A DNA stretch of 64,000 nucleotides, from NCBI RefSeq assembly GCF_034377145.1, contig NZ_CP139707.1, positions 2,241,001-2,305,000 of the forward strand, in the 5' to 3' direction. The notes beneath the pieces are model-generated. The model was not told the origin of the DNA. It did no database searches and saw nothing but the letters and a program-made list of their open reading frames with translations. Made by a program: the position numbers and the translations under genes. Of the stretch, positions 53,876-64,000 are shown piece by piece (position 1 is the first letter of the stretch; each line of letters opens with the position of its first letter). Source of the stretch: Sulfitobacter sp. OXR-159. GTDB lineage: Bacteria > Pseudomonadota > Alphaproteobacteria > Rhodobacterales > Rhodobacteraceae.

Positions 53876-54784
53876 ATGTCGGACCAAGCCCCCCAAGTCA
53901 AAAATCCCTATCCCTTCGGTCGCCGGGCGCGCCATTACCTGAGCAATCTGCTGATCGTCGGGATCATTCGCACGGCTTTGGCCCTGCCCTATAAGGCGCG
54001 GCTCAGCTTTGTCGGCAGCTTGGTGCAGCATGTCTTGGCCCCGCTGGCGGGCTACCGCCGCCGCGCGCTTGATAATCTGGAACATGTCTGGCCCGAGATG
54101 CCGCTCGCCCGTCGCGAAGAAATCGCCACGCGCTGTCTCAACAACCTTGGCCGGTCTTTCATCGAGAATTACTCGGCCGATGATTTCCCCAAACGCATGG
54201 CCGATGCCGAGCCGCGGGGCCCCGGCATGGCGGCGCTGGAGGAGGCCAACCGCAGTGGCCAGCCGGTGATCTTGGTGACCGGGCATTACGGCAATTACGA
54301 AGCGGCGCGGGCGTCCCTCGTGGCGCGGGGCTATGACATCGGCGGGCTCTACCGCGAGATGAAGAACCCTTATTTCAACGCCCATTACGTCAAAACGCTC
54401 GAAGCCTTCGGTGGACCAGTATTTCCGCAAGGGCGGCGCGGCACGGCGGGGTTCGTGCGGCATCTGAAACAGGGCGGTCGGCTGGTGCTGCTGTTTGATC
54501 AGCATGTGATCCGCGCGCCGATCCTCGACTTTATCGGCAAACCTGCCCGCACCGCGATCTCGGCGGCAGAGCTGGCGCTGCGCTATGACGCGCTGTTGAT
54601 CCCGTTCTACGGCATTCGCCAAGACGATGGGGTCAGCTTTGACGTGGTGCTTGAAGCGCCGGTGCCACATAGCGATCCGATGACCATGACGCAGGCGCTG
54701 AACGACAGCCTGACCGTGCAGGTCACCAAAACGCCAGAGCAATGGTTCTGGGTGCACCGCCGCTGGCGCCCGCACGAAACCTAA
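53876..54784 (+). CDS. Lysophospholipid/lipid A acyltransferase (LpxL/HtrB family)
   Basis: 302 residues from the ATG at 53876; the frame is open 25 codons further but that part is unlike the family. The catalytic HX4E motif is TGHYGNYEA, and GRLVLLFDQHV and PFYGIRQDDG are family typical, as is the terminal WFWVHRRWRP. Inner-membrane-associated enzyme adding secondary acyl chains to lipid A. Convergent with the DUF1223 gene. Confidence 0.9.
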   Translation: MSDQAPQVKNPYPFGRRARHYLSNLLIVGIIRTALALPYKARLSFVGSLVQHVLAPLAGYRRRALDNLEHVWPEMPLARREEIATRCLNNLGRSFIENYSADDFPKRMADAEPRGPGMAALEEANRSGQPVILVTGHYGNYEAARASLVARGYDIGGLYREMKNPYFNAHYVKTLEAFGGPVFPQGRRGTAGFVRHLKQGGRLVLLFDQHVIRAPILDFIGKPARTAISAAELALRYDALLIPFYGIRQDDGVSFDVVLEAPVPHSDPMTMTQALNDSLTVQVTKTPEQWFWVHRRWRPHET

Positions 54785-54795
54785 TCTTTGCGTGC

Positions 54796-55509
54796 CTACT
54801 TGATGCGCGCTGCTGCGAGAATCGCGCCCGGACCACCCTGCTCTTGGCGTTGAACAATCACCACAACGGGCTGATCGCCTTTGGTTTTTGCTGTCAGCGA
54901 CAGCGGCGCTGACCCGTCCCAATCCGCCAAAACCTGCCAGCCCCGCACGACATTGCTGTGCTCCATGACATGGCCTGCATTCTCGCCGCGGGTGACCTTG
55001 GTCCGCTCCATCGGCGAATAGCGCAACATATGGACATGCATCGGCCCCGCAGCGGCGTCGGTCAGGGGTTTCGCCGTGATATCAACTGTCTCACCCGACC
55101 GCGTGAGCGTCAGCGCCACCTGAGGCGCGGCCTCGGCGTGCCGCTCCACCGCGTCCATCAGCTTCATCGGTTTGGCGCCCACGATATCGGTCTGACCCTG
55201 CACGATAAACTCGGGCGTGTAAACACTGCGCCGCCCGCCCACGGCGGCATAGCCGCGCTGTCGCTCGGCATGGGCCGGGTCGCCAAAGGGGTCTTCCCAA
55301 CCGATATAATCCCAGTAATCCACGTGCAGCGCCAAGGCGATAATGTCCTCCCGATCGGCCAATTCGGCGAGCATTTCATCGGCGGCGGGACAAGAGGAAC
55401 AGCCCTGAGAGGTAAAGAGTTCGACCACCACAGGCTGATCCTGCTCGGCCTGCAACGGGGCGGCCAGCAGCGAAAACGCGGCGAGAACGGGATAAATCAG
55501 GGGCTTCAT
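54796..55509 (-). CDS. DUF1223 secreted thioredoxin-like protein
   Basis: 237 residues with a signal peptide (1-21). VVVELFTSQGCSSCPAADEM has the CSSC pair (Cys37/Cys40) of DUF1223, and HVDYWDYIGWEDPF and RRSVYTPEFIVQGQ are equally diagnostic. Periplasmic thioredoxin-fold protein of unknown substrate. Confidence 0.93.
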   Translation of the reverse strand: MKPLIYPVLAAFSLLAAPLQAEQDQPVVVELFTSQGCSSCPAADEMLAELADREDIIALALHVDYWDYIGWEDPFGDPAHAERQRGYAAVGGRRSVYTPEFIVQGQTDIVGAKPMKLMDAVERHAEAAPQVALTLTRSGETVDITAKPLTDAAAGPMHVHMLRYSPMERTKVTRGENAGHVMEHSNVVRGWQVLADWDGSAPLSLTAKTKGDQPVVVIVQRQEQGGPGAILAAARIK

Positions 55510-55760
55510 AAAATTCCAGACGGATCAATATCGCGGTGATGGCATTGGTCTAACGGCTTGGCGGGTGAAACACCAATCAACCTTTGTTGAGACGCCCGTT
55601 AGCGCCCACAGAGGGCTTTGCGCAGACTGCCCCCTTTAATCTCGGTACACAATGGTATACAAATTCGCGCGAAACCACCTGATAACAGTTGAACCGCCGC
55701 GCCCGTAGTGGCATTGAGACGACAATCTAGCCACCCATCAGACCCCGAAGGGAGCCCGCC

Positions 55761-58535
<2,775 letters not shown>

Positions 58536-58562
58536 GCGCCAATCGCCCTCGCGAACTGATCC

Positions 58563-58600
58563 AAGGAGCGGCCCCCAGCGGGCCGCTCCTTTTCTTTTTG
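58563..58600 (+). terminator. Rho-independent terminator after acnA
   Basis: Stem GGAGCGGCCC / GGGCCGCTCC with a five-base loop and TTTTCTTTTT, ~30 bases after the stop. Confidence 0.9.
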
Positions 58601-58680
58601 CCCCAAGCCCCTGCGCGGGAACCTGCCTGCCGATCACGGGTTGCCCCTGTAAGACGATCGCGTGCGGGGAAGGCAAAGCA

Positions 58681-59493
58681 ATGATAGCAGGTTACGCGCT
58701 TGGCGCTTTGGGCGCGCTGATCCTAGCTATCGTGCTGCTGGACTTTCTCTATACCGCCATCGGTGCCGCCCCTGTCGCGCCCCTGTCGGAGCGGGTTGCA
58801 CGGGCGGCGTTCTTCGTCTTTTCCAAAATCATGCCAGAGGGCAACGCCCGCCACCGCCTCTCTGGCCCGGTGGTGATGACAGCCATTGCGGTGACATGGA
58901 TCATACTCGTCTCGCTTGGCTGGACCTTGGTCTTTCAGATAAGCCGCGAGGCCGTGGTGATGACCGAAAGCGAACGCCCGGCGGGCTTTCTGCGCGATTT
59001 CGCATTCGTCGGCCATCTGCTCTCAACCCTCGGCGGCGGGCCGTTTCAGACCGAAAACCCCTTTTGGCTGGTGCTGTCGGTCCTTGCCGGGGTCAACGGT
59101 ATGGTGATCCTCACGCTGTCGGTCAGCTTTGTGCTGTCGACCACCACCACCGTGGCCCAAGCGCGCGGGCTGCTGACCAAAGCGTCCATGTTTGCAGCCG
59201 ATAGCAACGAGATGAACACCATCATCCTGCCTGAGCTTGCCGATCTGGTGTCGAACCTCAACGCGATGCAATTCGCGCTCTACTACAGTGCCGAACACCC
59301 TGCCCGCCGCGTGCCCGCGGCGATGGTCGAGATGGCCCAGCGGGTCGCACCCTACCCCGAACAGATGCGCCGCCTGCGCATCGCACTAGAGCCGCTGCCC
59401 GACTTCACCGCGCCTGAGGGCACCTTGGATCAACTGACCGATGCGCAGTTCATCGCCCGACTGCGAGACTGGGCGCGGCAGTATTCGCTTTGA
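58681..59493 (+). CDS. Two-pore-domain-type membrane protein, channel-like
   Basis: 270 residues from the ATG at 58681. Four hydrophobic segments: ~5-25, ~60-85, a re-entrant-like stretch near 120, and ~128-150. The soluble C-terminal ~110 residues follow. The layout hints at an Ion_trans_2-like channel (FVGHLLSTLGGGPFQTENPF in the pore-loop place), but a canonical TVGYG filter is absent. Called hypothetical membrane protein with that possibility. Confidence 0.65.
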   Translation: MIAGYALGALGALILAIVLLDFLYTAIGAAPVAPLSERVARAAFFVFSKIMPEGNARHRLSGPVVMTAIAVTWIILVSLGWTLVFQISREAVVMTESERPAGFLRDFAFVGHLLSTLGGGPFQTENPFWLVLSVLAGVNGMVILTLSVSFVLSTTTTVAQARGLLTKASMFAADSNEMNTIILPELADLVSNLNAMQFALYYSAEHPARRVPAAMVEMAQRVAPYPEQMRRLRIALEPLPDFTAPEGTLDQLTDAQFIARLRDWARQYSL

Positions 59494-59556
59494 GCGCGAG
59501 GAACAGAACACCCCCCCAGCCGTTGGTCTGGACGCACCCAAGCGAAAGGACACCTC

Positions 59557-60147
59557 ATGAGCCCGAAAATCACCGTTCTTTTCTATTCCACCTATGGCAC
59601 AAACCACGCCATTGCTGAGGAAGCCGCCCGCGCCGCCGAAGAAGCCGGCGCCGAGGTCCGCCTCCGCCGCTGCACCGAAACCGCCCCAAGAGCCGTTGTC
59701 GACGGACAAGATGCGTGGCGCGAACAGTTGGACAAGATGAAAGACATCCCCGAGGCCAAGCCCGAAGACATGGAATGGGCCGATGGCTATTTCATCTCTG
59801 TCCCGACGCGCTTTGGCGTCGCCGCCAGCCAGTTCCGCGCCTTCATCGACACGCTGGGGCCACAGTGGCAATCAGGCGCGCTGGCCAATAAAGCGGTCAC
59901 CGCGACCACTTCTGCGCAGAATCCCCACGGGGGCCAAGAAACCACGATCCAGTCGATCTATGTCACCGCCATGCACTGGGGCGCGATCATCGTGCCGCCG
60001 GGCTATGCCGATGGGGTGAAGTTTGAAGACGGCGGCAACCCCTACGGCTATTCCTGCGAACCCGGCCCGCTGGATGAAACCGGCAAGAAATCCGTCGCCT
60101 TCCAAGCCAAACGTCTGGTCGAATTCGCAGGCAAGATCAGCGGCTAA
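59557..60147 (+). CDS. WrbA-like NAD(P)H:quinone oxidoreductase
   Basis: 196 residues, flavodoxin fold: FYSTYGTNHAIAEEAARAAE is the FMN phosphate loop, ADGYFISVPTRFGVAASQFR and ATTSAQNPHGGQETTIQSIY the isoalloxazine site. Type IV quinone reductase, protects against semiquinones. AAAGGACACCTC before the ATG. Convergent with ccmG, overlapping its 3' end by 11 bases. Confidence 0.93.
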   Translation: MSPKITVLFYSTYGTNHAIAEEAARAAEEAGAEVRLRRCTETAPRAVVDGQDAWREQLDKMKDIPEAKPEDMEWADGYFISVPTRFGVAASQFRAFIDTLGPQWQSGALANKAVTATTSAQNPHGGQETTIQSIYVTAMHWGAIIVPPGYADGVKFEDGGNPYGYSCEPGPLDETGKKSVAFQAKRLVEFAGKISG

Positions 60148-60676
60148 GCGCGTCTTGCAATGCCGGGAGAAACCGCTGTTCGTAATCGCTGCCGACCAGC
60201 GGCCCGGCAAAGCGGAACAGCACCGTGCCGTCCCCGCCAACGATGAATGTCTCTGGCGGGGCGGTGACACCCCAATCAATCGCCACCCGCCCTTGGGGGT
60301 CGAACCCAACCCCGGCAAAGGGGCTTTTTTCGTCTTCCAGATAGGCGCTGGCGTTCTTCTCGGTATCTTTGAAGTTCACGCCGATGATGTTCATCCCCTC
60401 GGCCTGCAAATCCAGCAACTTGGGATGCTCAGCACGGCAGGGCGGGCACCAGCTTGCCCAGAAATTCACAAGGCTCACCTCCCCCCCCCGCAGCATGTCG
60501 TCGGTGGCCTGCGGATAGCCGGGCAGCGCGGCCTCGGGCATGGCGGGTGCTTGTTGCCCGACCAACGTAGAGGGCAGCCCCTCGGGGTCATCGCGGTACA
60601 TGCCGACCGCTGCCAGTGCCACGAAGGCCGCGAAAATCAGCGGCGGGGCGATCATCATGGGAGAGAACCTAGCCAC
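60137..60676 (-). CDS. ccmG: Thiol:disulfide interchange protein CcmG/DsbE
   Basis: 179 residues; N-terminal membrane anchor, then a thioredoxin fold with SWCPPCRAEHP and GVTAPPETFIVGGDG (cis-Pro and acidic loop). Keeps apocytochrome haem-binding cysteines reduced in the periplasm. Overlaps ccmD by eight bases; last gene of the ccmABCDG cluster. Confidence 0.95.
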   Translation of the reverse strand: MARFSPMMIAPPLIFAAFVALAAVGMYRDDPEGLPSTLVGQQAPAMPEAALPGYPQATDDMLRGGEVSLVNFWASWCPPCRAEHPKLLDLQAEGMNIIGVNFKDTEKNASAYLEDEKSPFAGVGFDPQGRVAIDWGVTAPPETFIVGGDGTVLFRFAGPLVGSDYEQRFLPALQDALSR

Positions 60677-60824
60677 GGCGTCCGGCCTCCGCTTCGACCT
60701 CTTCTAAAGCGCGGCGTGCCGCCCGGCCCCGCAGCAGGGTCAGCCCCACCAATGCGGCCAACAGCAGCAGCGACACACCATAGGCCGAGAGCACCTCGGC
60801 CGCATATTTTCCAAGTTCCGGCAT
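60669..60824 (-). CDS. ccmD: Haem exporter protein CcmD
   Basis: 51 residues: one membrane helix (GVSLLLLAALVGLTLL) after MPELGKYAAEVLSAY, and a basic tail. Overlaps ccmC (ATGA) and ccmG. CcmD holds CcmE to the CcmABC release complex. Confidence 0.9.
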   Translation of the reverse strand: MPELGKYAAEVLSAYGVSLLLLAALVGLTLLRGRAARRALEEVEAEAGRRG

Positions 60825-61558
60825 CACGCCCCCCTGTTCATCCGCGCTCGCAGCGCCGCCGTACGGCGCAGGCGAATTTCGGTGCCCGTGCGGTAAACCA
60901 CCAGTGCCAAAAACAGCAGGCCGAAGCCGATCATCGCAAGCACCAAAGGATAGAAAAACACATCCGCCACGCTGCGGTTGCCCGTGGCCACGGGGATCGA
61001 CGTGCCCTGATGCAGCCCTTGGTTCCAAAACTGCACCGCATAGCGCGATAGCACCGCGAAGACCGAGCCAACGAGGCAGAGCACCGAAGTAAGATCGGCG
61101 GCGGTATCCGGGTCTTCGACCGCCTGCCACAGCGCGATATAGCCCAGATAGAACAGGAACAGGATCAGGAACGACGTTAGCCGCGGATCCCACGCCCACC
61201 ATGTTCCCCACATCGGCTGGCCCCAGATCGCCCCGGTCACCAGCGCAATTAGCGTCATGACCAGCCCCACGGGGGCCGCGGCCTTGGCCGCCAGCGCGCT
61301 GACGTGGTGCCGACGGATCAGCCAGATCAGCGAGGCGACCAGCATCATAAACCATGCGTTGATCGCCATCAGGGCGGCTGGCACGTGCAGATAGATGATC
61401 TTGACCGTGCTACCTTGGCGCGCGTCATCGGGCGTGCCGAAGAACCCCCAAAGCAGGCCAACGCTTACAAAGACTGCCGCCAGCGCCCAAAGCACAGGTT
61501 GCACACGCTCTGAAAGCGCAAGGAATTTGACCGGGTTTGCGTATTGCCAAAGGGACAT
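60824..61558 (-). CDS. ccmC: Haem exporter/delivery protein CcmC
   Basis: 244 residues, six helices, with the tryptophan-rich motif WGTWWAWDPRLTSF and flanking haem-ligand histidines (YLHVPAA and VQFWNQGLHQG). Loads haem onto CcmE. Between ccmB and ccmD in the expected order. Confidence 0.97.
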   Translation of the reverse strand: MSLWQYANPVKFLALSERVQPVLWALAAVFVSVGLLWGFFGTPDDARQGSTVKIIYLHVPAALMAINAWFMMLVASLIWLIRRHHVSALAAKAAAPVGLVMTLIALVTGAIWGQPMWGTWWAWDPRLTSFLILFLFYLGYIALWQAVEDPDTAADLTSVLCLVGSVFAVLSRYAVQFWNQGLHQGTSIPVATGNRSVADVFFYPLVLAMIGFGLLFLALVVYRTGTEIRLRRTAALRARMNRGA

Positions 61559-61624
61559 GCGGACTACCTATCGCGCGGGTGGGTGGTGCTCAATGCACAA
61601 ATACTTGGGGCACGATTTCTTGGG

Positions 61625-62281
61625 TCATCGCAACCCCATCCGAAGCACCGCCGCTGCGGCAAATGGCATCAACGCCACCACGGCCAGCGTCAGCCCCGCC
61701 AGCATCAAAAGCGGCGTCGTGGCATCCAGCCCCGCGCTGCCACGCCGCGCAACCTCGGCCCCGAAAATCAGCGTCGGGATATAAAGCGGCAGTACAAGCA
61801 GTGACAGCAGCAGACCACCGCGTTTGATCCCAACCGTCAGCGCCGCGCCGAACATGCCGATCACCGACAGCGCGGGGGTGCCGAGTGCGAGCGACGCGAG
61901 CAGCCACAGATGACCGGGCGCCGCGAGTTGCAGCATCACCCCAAGGAAAGGCGCCGCCAGCACCAACGGCAGACCTGTGGTCAGCCAATGCGCCAAAGCC
62001 TTGATCGCCAGCGCCCCTTCGAGGGGCAAAGGTGCGGTGAGCAGCAGTTCGAGAGAGCCATCTTCAAGGTCGAGCGCCAGCAAACGGTCGAGCGACAATA
62101 AGCAGGCCAACAGCGCGCCGAGCCAAAGCACACCGGGGGCAATCGCCTTGAGCAGCGTGGCCTCTGGCCCAACGCTAAAGGGCACCAGCATCGTCACGAT
62201 CAGGAAAAACGCCAGCCCAAGGCCAAAGCCTCCGCCCGCGCGCAGCGCCAGCCGGAGATCCCGTAGCAACAGCGCCTTCAT
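61625..62281 (-). CDS. ccmB: Haem ABC exporter permease CcmB
   Basis: 218 residues, six helices; [20 protein letters not shown] and [20 protein letters not shown] are CcmB signatures. Start overlaps the ccmA stop by four bases. Partner of CcmA in driving CcmE release. Confidence 0.96.
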   Translation of the reverse strand: MKALLLRDLRLALRAGGGFGLGLAFFLIVTMLVPFSVGPEATLLKAIAPGVLWLGALLACLLSLDRLLALDLEDGSLELLLTAPLPLEGALAIKALAHWLTTGLPLVLAAPFLGVMLQLAAPGHLWLLASLALGTPALSVIGMFGAALTVGIKRGGLLLSLLVLPLYIPTLIFGAEVARRGSAGLDATTPLLMLAGLTLAVVALMPFAAAAVLRMGLR

Positions 62282-62889
62282 AGAAACGCCGCGTCGCTGG
62301 CGCCGAGATCGGCATCGGGGGCCGCGCGAAAGGTGCTGATATCAAGCACACGGGCATCGACCCCCAGATCAATATGCGTGGCCATCAGCGCCGATCCCCC
62401 CGCCGCGAGATGCCGGCGCAGAACGCTGCCGAAGAGCGCGACAGCATCCGCATCGAGCGAAACCGTCGGCTCATCCAACACCCAAATCGGCCGCCCGGTG
62501 ACCAACAGCCGCGCCAGCCCCAGTCGCCGCTTTTGCCCGGCAGAGAGCGTACCTGCCAAACGATCTGCAAGCGGCCGCAGCGCATAACTATCAAGCGCCT
62601 GCGCAATATCAACATTTCCAAAGACTTGCGCCCAAAAGCTCAGGTTCTCGCGCACGGTCAGCATGGATTTCAGCCCATCCGCATGGGCGGCATAGGCGAC
62701 ACGGTCCTCCGCCCCCTCGATCTGCCCCGTGAGCGGCGCTTGCAGCCCAGCGATGCAGCGCAGCAGCGTCGTTTTGCCCGCGCCATTAGGGCCGCGCAGC
62801 ACCAAGGCCTCCCCCGCCTCCAGAGCAAAGGATACGCCCGAAAGCACCGGCACCCCGCCCCGCGCCACACTGAGATCGCTTATTTGCAC
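62278..62889 (-). CDS. ccmA: Haem ABC exporter ATP-binding protein CcmA
   Basis: 203 residues; Walker [17 protein letters not shown] signature [15 protein letters not shown], Walker [12 protein letters not shown]. First gene of the ccm cluster; the end runs into ccmB. Confidence 0.97.
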   Translation of the reverse strand: MQISDLSVARGGVPVLSGVSFALEAGEALVLRGPNGAGKTTLLRCIAGLQAPLTGQIEGAEDRVAYAAHADGLKSMLTVRENLSFWAQVFGNVDIAQALDSYALRPLADRLAGTLSAGQKRRLGLARLLVTGRPIWVLDEPTVSLDADAVALFGSVLRRHLAAGGSALMATHIDLGVDARVLDISTFRAAPDADLGASDAAFL

Positions 62890-62908
62890 CGGCGTCGCCG
62901 CTCCGCCT

Positions 62909-63262
62909 TCAGACCGGCAAGAGGGCCAGTGCGATGCGCCGCCCCTCGCTCAGCAAGATGTTGTAGGTCCGGCAAGCGGCGGGGGACGACATGACCTCGA
63001 CCCCCAGACCCGCCTCCTCCAGCGTTTCACGGAGGTCGTCGGGGATATGCGCCACGTCCGGCCCGGTGCCGAGGAAGACCACATCGACCTTGCCCGCCAG
63101 CGCCAACACCGGCGCGGGATCAGCCAGACCGCCCCAGCCTGTGATGCCGTCGGGGCCGATCACTTGCGGCCCTTGCACAACCTCTCCGCCAATGCGGAAA
63201 AAGCCGGGGCCATAGCCGTCGATCGGTTTGGCGTCGGTATAGGTGATCTCGTTCAATCGCAT
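62909..63262 (-). CDS. Mth938-like domain protein
   Basis: 117 residues matching the DUF498/Mth938 fold: [34 protein letters not shown] and [20 protein letters not shown] are diagnostic. Related to human NDUFAF3; often near sec genes in alphaproteobacteria. Upstream of ccmA in the same direction, 19 bases away. Confidence 0.93.
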   Translation of the reverse strand: MRLNEITYTDAKPIDGYGPGFFRIGGEVVQGPQVIGPDGITGWGGLADPAPVLALAGKVDVVFLGTGPDVAHIPDDLRETLEEAGLGVEVMSSPAACRTYNILLSEGRRIALALLPV

Positions 63263-63280
63263 GTCATGTCCCTCTCAGGC

Positions 63281-64000
63281 TCAGGTATTCCACAGCGGCA
63301 GGCTAAGGATAGCCGATGCGGCGATGACGATATAGGCCACCGCGCGAAAAAGCCGCTCTCGGCCCGGATCAAATAGCCGCGCCCCGACGATATTGGCGAT
63401 GACATTCGGCACCCCGGCCAAGAGGCCCAGCATCAGCACCGGCCAGACCACCTGCCCCGTCGCTGCCAGCATCGCAAAAAGCATCAGGTCGAGCCCCAGA
63501 AGATAGAGCAGGAAATTGGCACGGATCACCGCAGCGGGCCGCCGGCTGGCCATATAGAGCAGGATCACCGGCGGCCCGGCGATGCCCGCAAAACCGGTCA
63601 TGAAGCCGCCCAAAGCGCCAGTTGCCGTCACCAGCTTCGCGCTCAGCGGCCCATGATAGCGCCAGCCCGCAAGCAGCAGCACAAGAAGTCCCAGAACCAC
63701 GCCGGAGACAATCCAGCCAAAGCCCTCGGGCGACATGAGCGATAGCCCCCACAGGCCCAGCGGCATCCCGATCAACACCCCCAGCAACAACCGCCCCACT
63801 TCACGGGGGGCACCTTCGCGCAGGGCATCGGGGAGGTTTGGCAGGGGGCCGATCAACTCGGCAGCGGTCATGAACAGGATCGCTTCGACCGGAGAAAGCA
63901 CGGAGGCCGCCGCCGGCATGATAATCATGGCAGAGCCAAATCCCGCAAAGCCGCGGACCAGCCCCGCCACGATCACGGCCAGCGCAAGCCAAGCCACCCC
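63281..64000 (-). CDS. TauE/SafE-family sulfite exporter, 5' end outside window
   Basis: At least 238 residues, eight helices. The family start FAGFGSAMIIMPAAASVLSP is followed by a second repeat MTGFAGIAGPPVILLYMASR, the two-fold TauE/SafE pattern. The frame remains open at the window edge, so the true start may be upstream (a GTG at 63997 is the last visible option). Inner-membrane transporter of sulfite or organosulfonates; substrate inferred from family. Confidence 0.88.
   Translation of the reverse strand, partial: GVAWLALAVIVAGLVRGFAGFGSAMIIMPAAASVLSPVEAILFMTAAELIGPLPNLPDALREGAPREVGRLLLGVLIGMPLGLWGLSLMSPEGFGWIVSGVVLGLLVLLLAGWRYHGPLSAKLVTATGALGGFMTGFAGIAGPPVILLYMASRRPAAVIRANFLLYLLGLDLMLFAMLAATGQVVWPVLMLGLLAGVPNVIANIVGARLFDPGRERLFRAVAYIVIAASAILSLPLWNT

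Noticed and set aside
53867..54922. 351-codon open frame opposite the acyltransferase
   Set aside because: Shadow frame running over two convergent genes; composition is arginine/histidine rich without motifs.

Overview
The window looks like a chromosome segment from a Roseobacter-group Rhodobacteraceae (Sulfitobacter-like) alphaproteobacterium. This is an inference from the glnB-glnA pair, ExoD, the Ku/LigD pair, AcnA, a ccmA-ccmB-ccmC-ccmD-ccmG cluster and generally high GC; no rRNA or tRNA gene was seen to support it.

Layout. (1) 1-13215, core: nitrogen regulation and assimilation (glnB, glnA), ExoD, a lytic transglycosylase, a run of small membrane and stress-type genes (22-aa peptide, a tailed membrane protein, a YqjE/holin-like protein, a DUF3618 protein, YihY), then ku-ligD for non-homologous end joining, a trans-sulfuration enzyme and a hydrolase/OsmC fusion. 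(2) 13244-51871, a ~38.6-kb accessory island bounded by two directly repeated, ~99% identical IS256-family copies. It carries remnants or copies of IS3, IS200, IS66 (three), IS5 (two), IS30, Tn3 and IS110 elements. Between them lie metal and envelope stress genes: an HdeA-like protein, the end of copA, copB, a HMA-domain protein, DsbA, a YVTN beta-propeller, a SHOCT protein, a deletion-fused two-component system, a Met-rich EF-hand protein, and DUF302 and DUF305 proteins. An orphan Rieske protein is also present. The island ends with an eight-gene complex-I-like membrane operon (nuoA, a cysteine-poor NuoB/NuoD-like fusion, H, J, K, L, M, N) followed by a thioredoxin-reductase-like flavoprotein. 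(3) 52159-64000, core: purB, a small secreted protein, an LpxL/HtrB-type acyltransferase, DUF1223, acnA, a two-TM-type membrane protein, a WrbA-like flavoprotein, the cytochrome c maturation cluster, an Mth938-like protein and a TauE/SafE transporter.

Most unusual observation. The IS256 and IS66 transposase genes are interrupted by a family of ~37-41-nt insertions. These share fixed ends (5' CCCTCTC, 3' TGCCGGGCARTG or close variants) but each carries a different internal inverted repeat. Four sit in each IS256 copy (13568, 13881, 14117, 14452 and the equivalents at +37135) and two in each of the paired IS66 copies. All are shared between copies, so the interrupted elements were duplicated after the insertions arose. 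I do not recognise this family and treat it as the best candidate for something undescribed.

How the genes fit together. The island reads as a copper/thiol-stress and respiratory accessory region, repeatedly rearranged by insertion sequences. Several genes are chimeric or decayed: tnpC-copA', a treS fragment, a luxR fragment, flippase and FAD-oxidoreductase remnants, and a histidine kinase and response regulator joined by a deletion. The complex-I-like operon appears intact.
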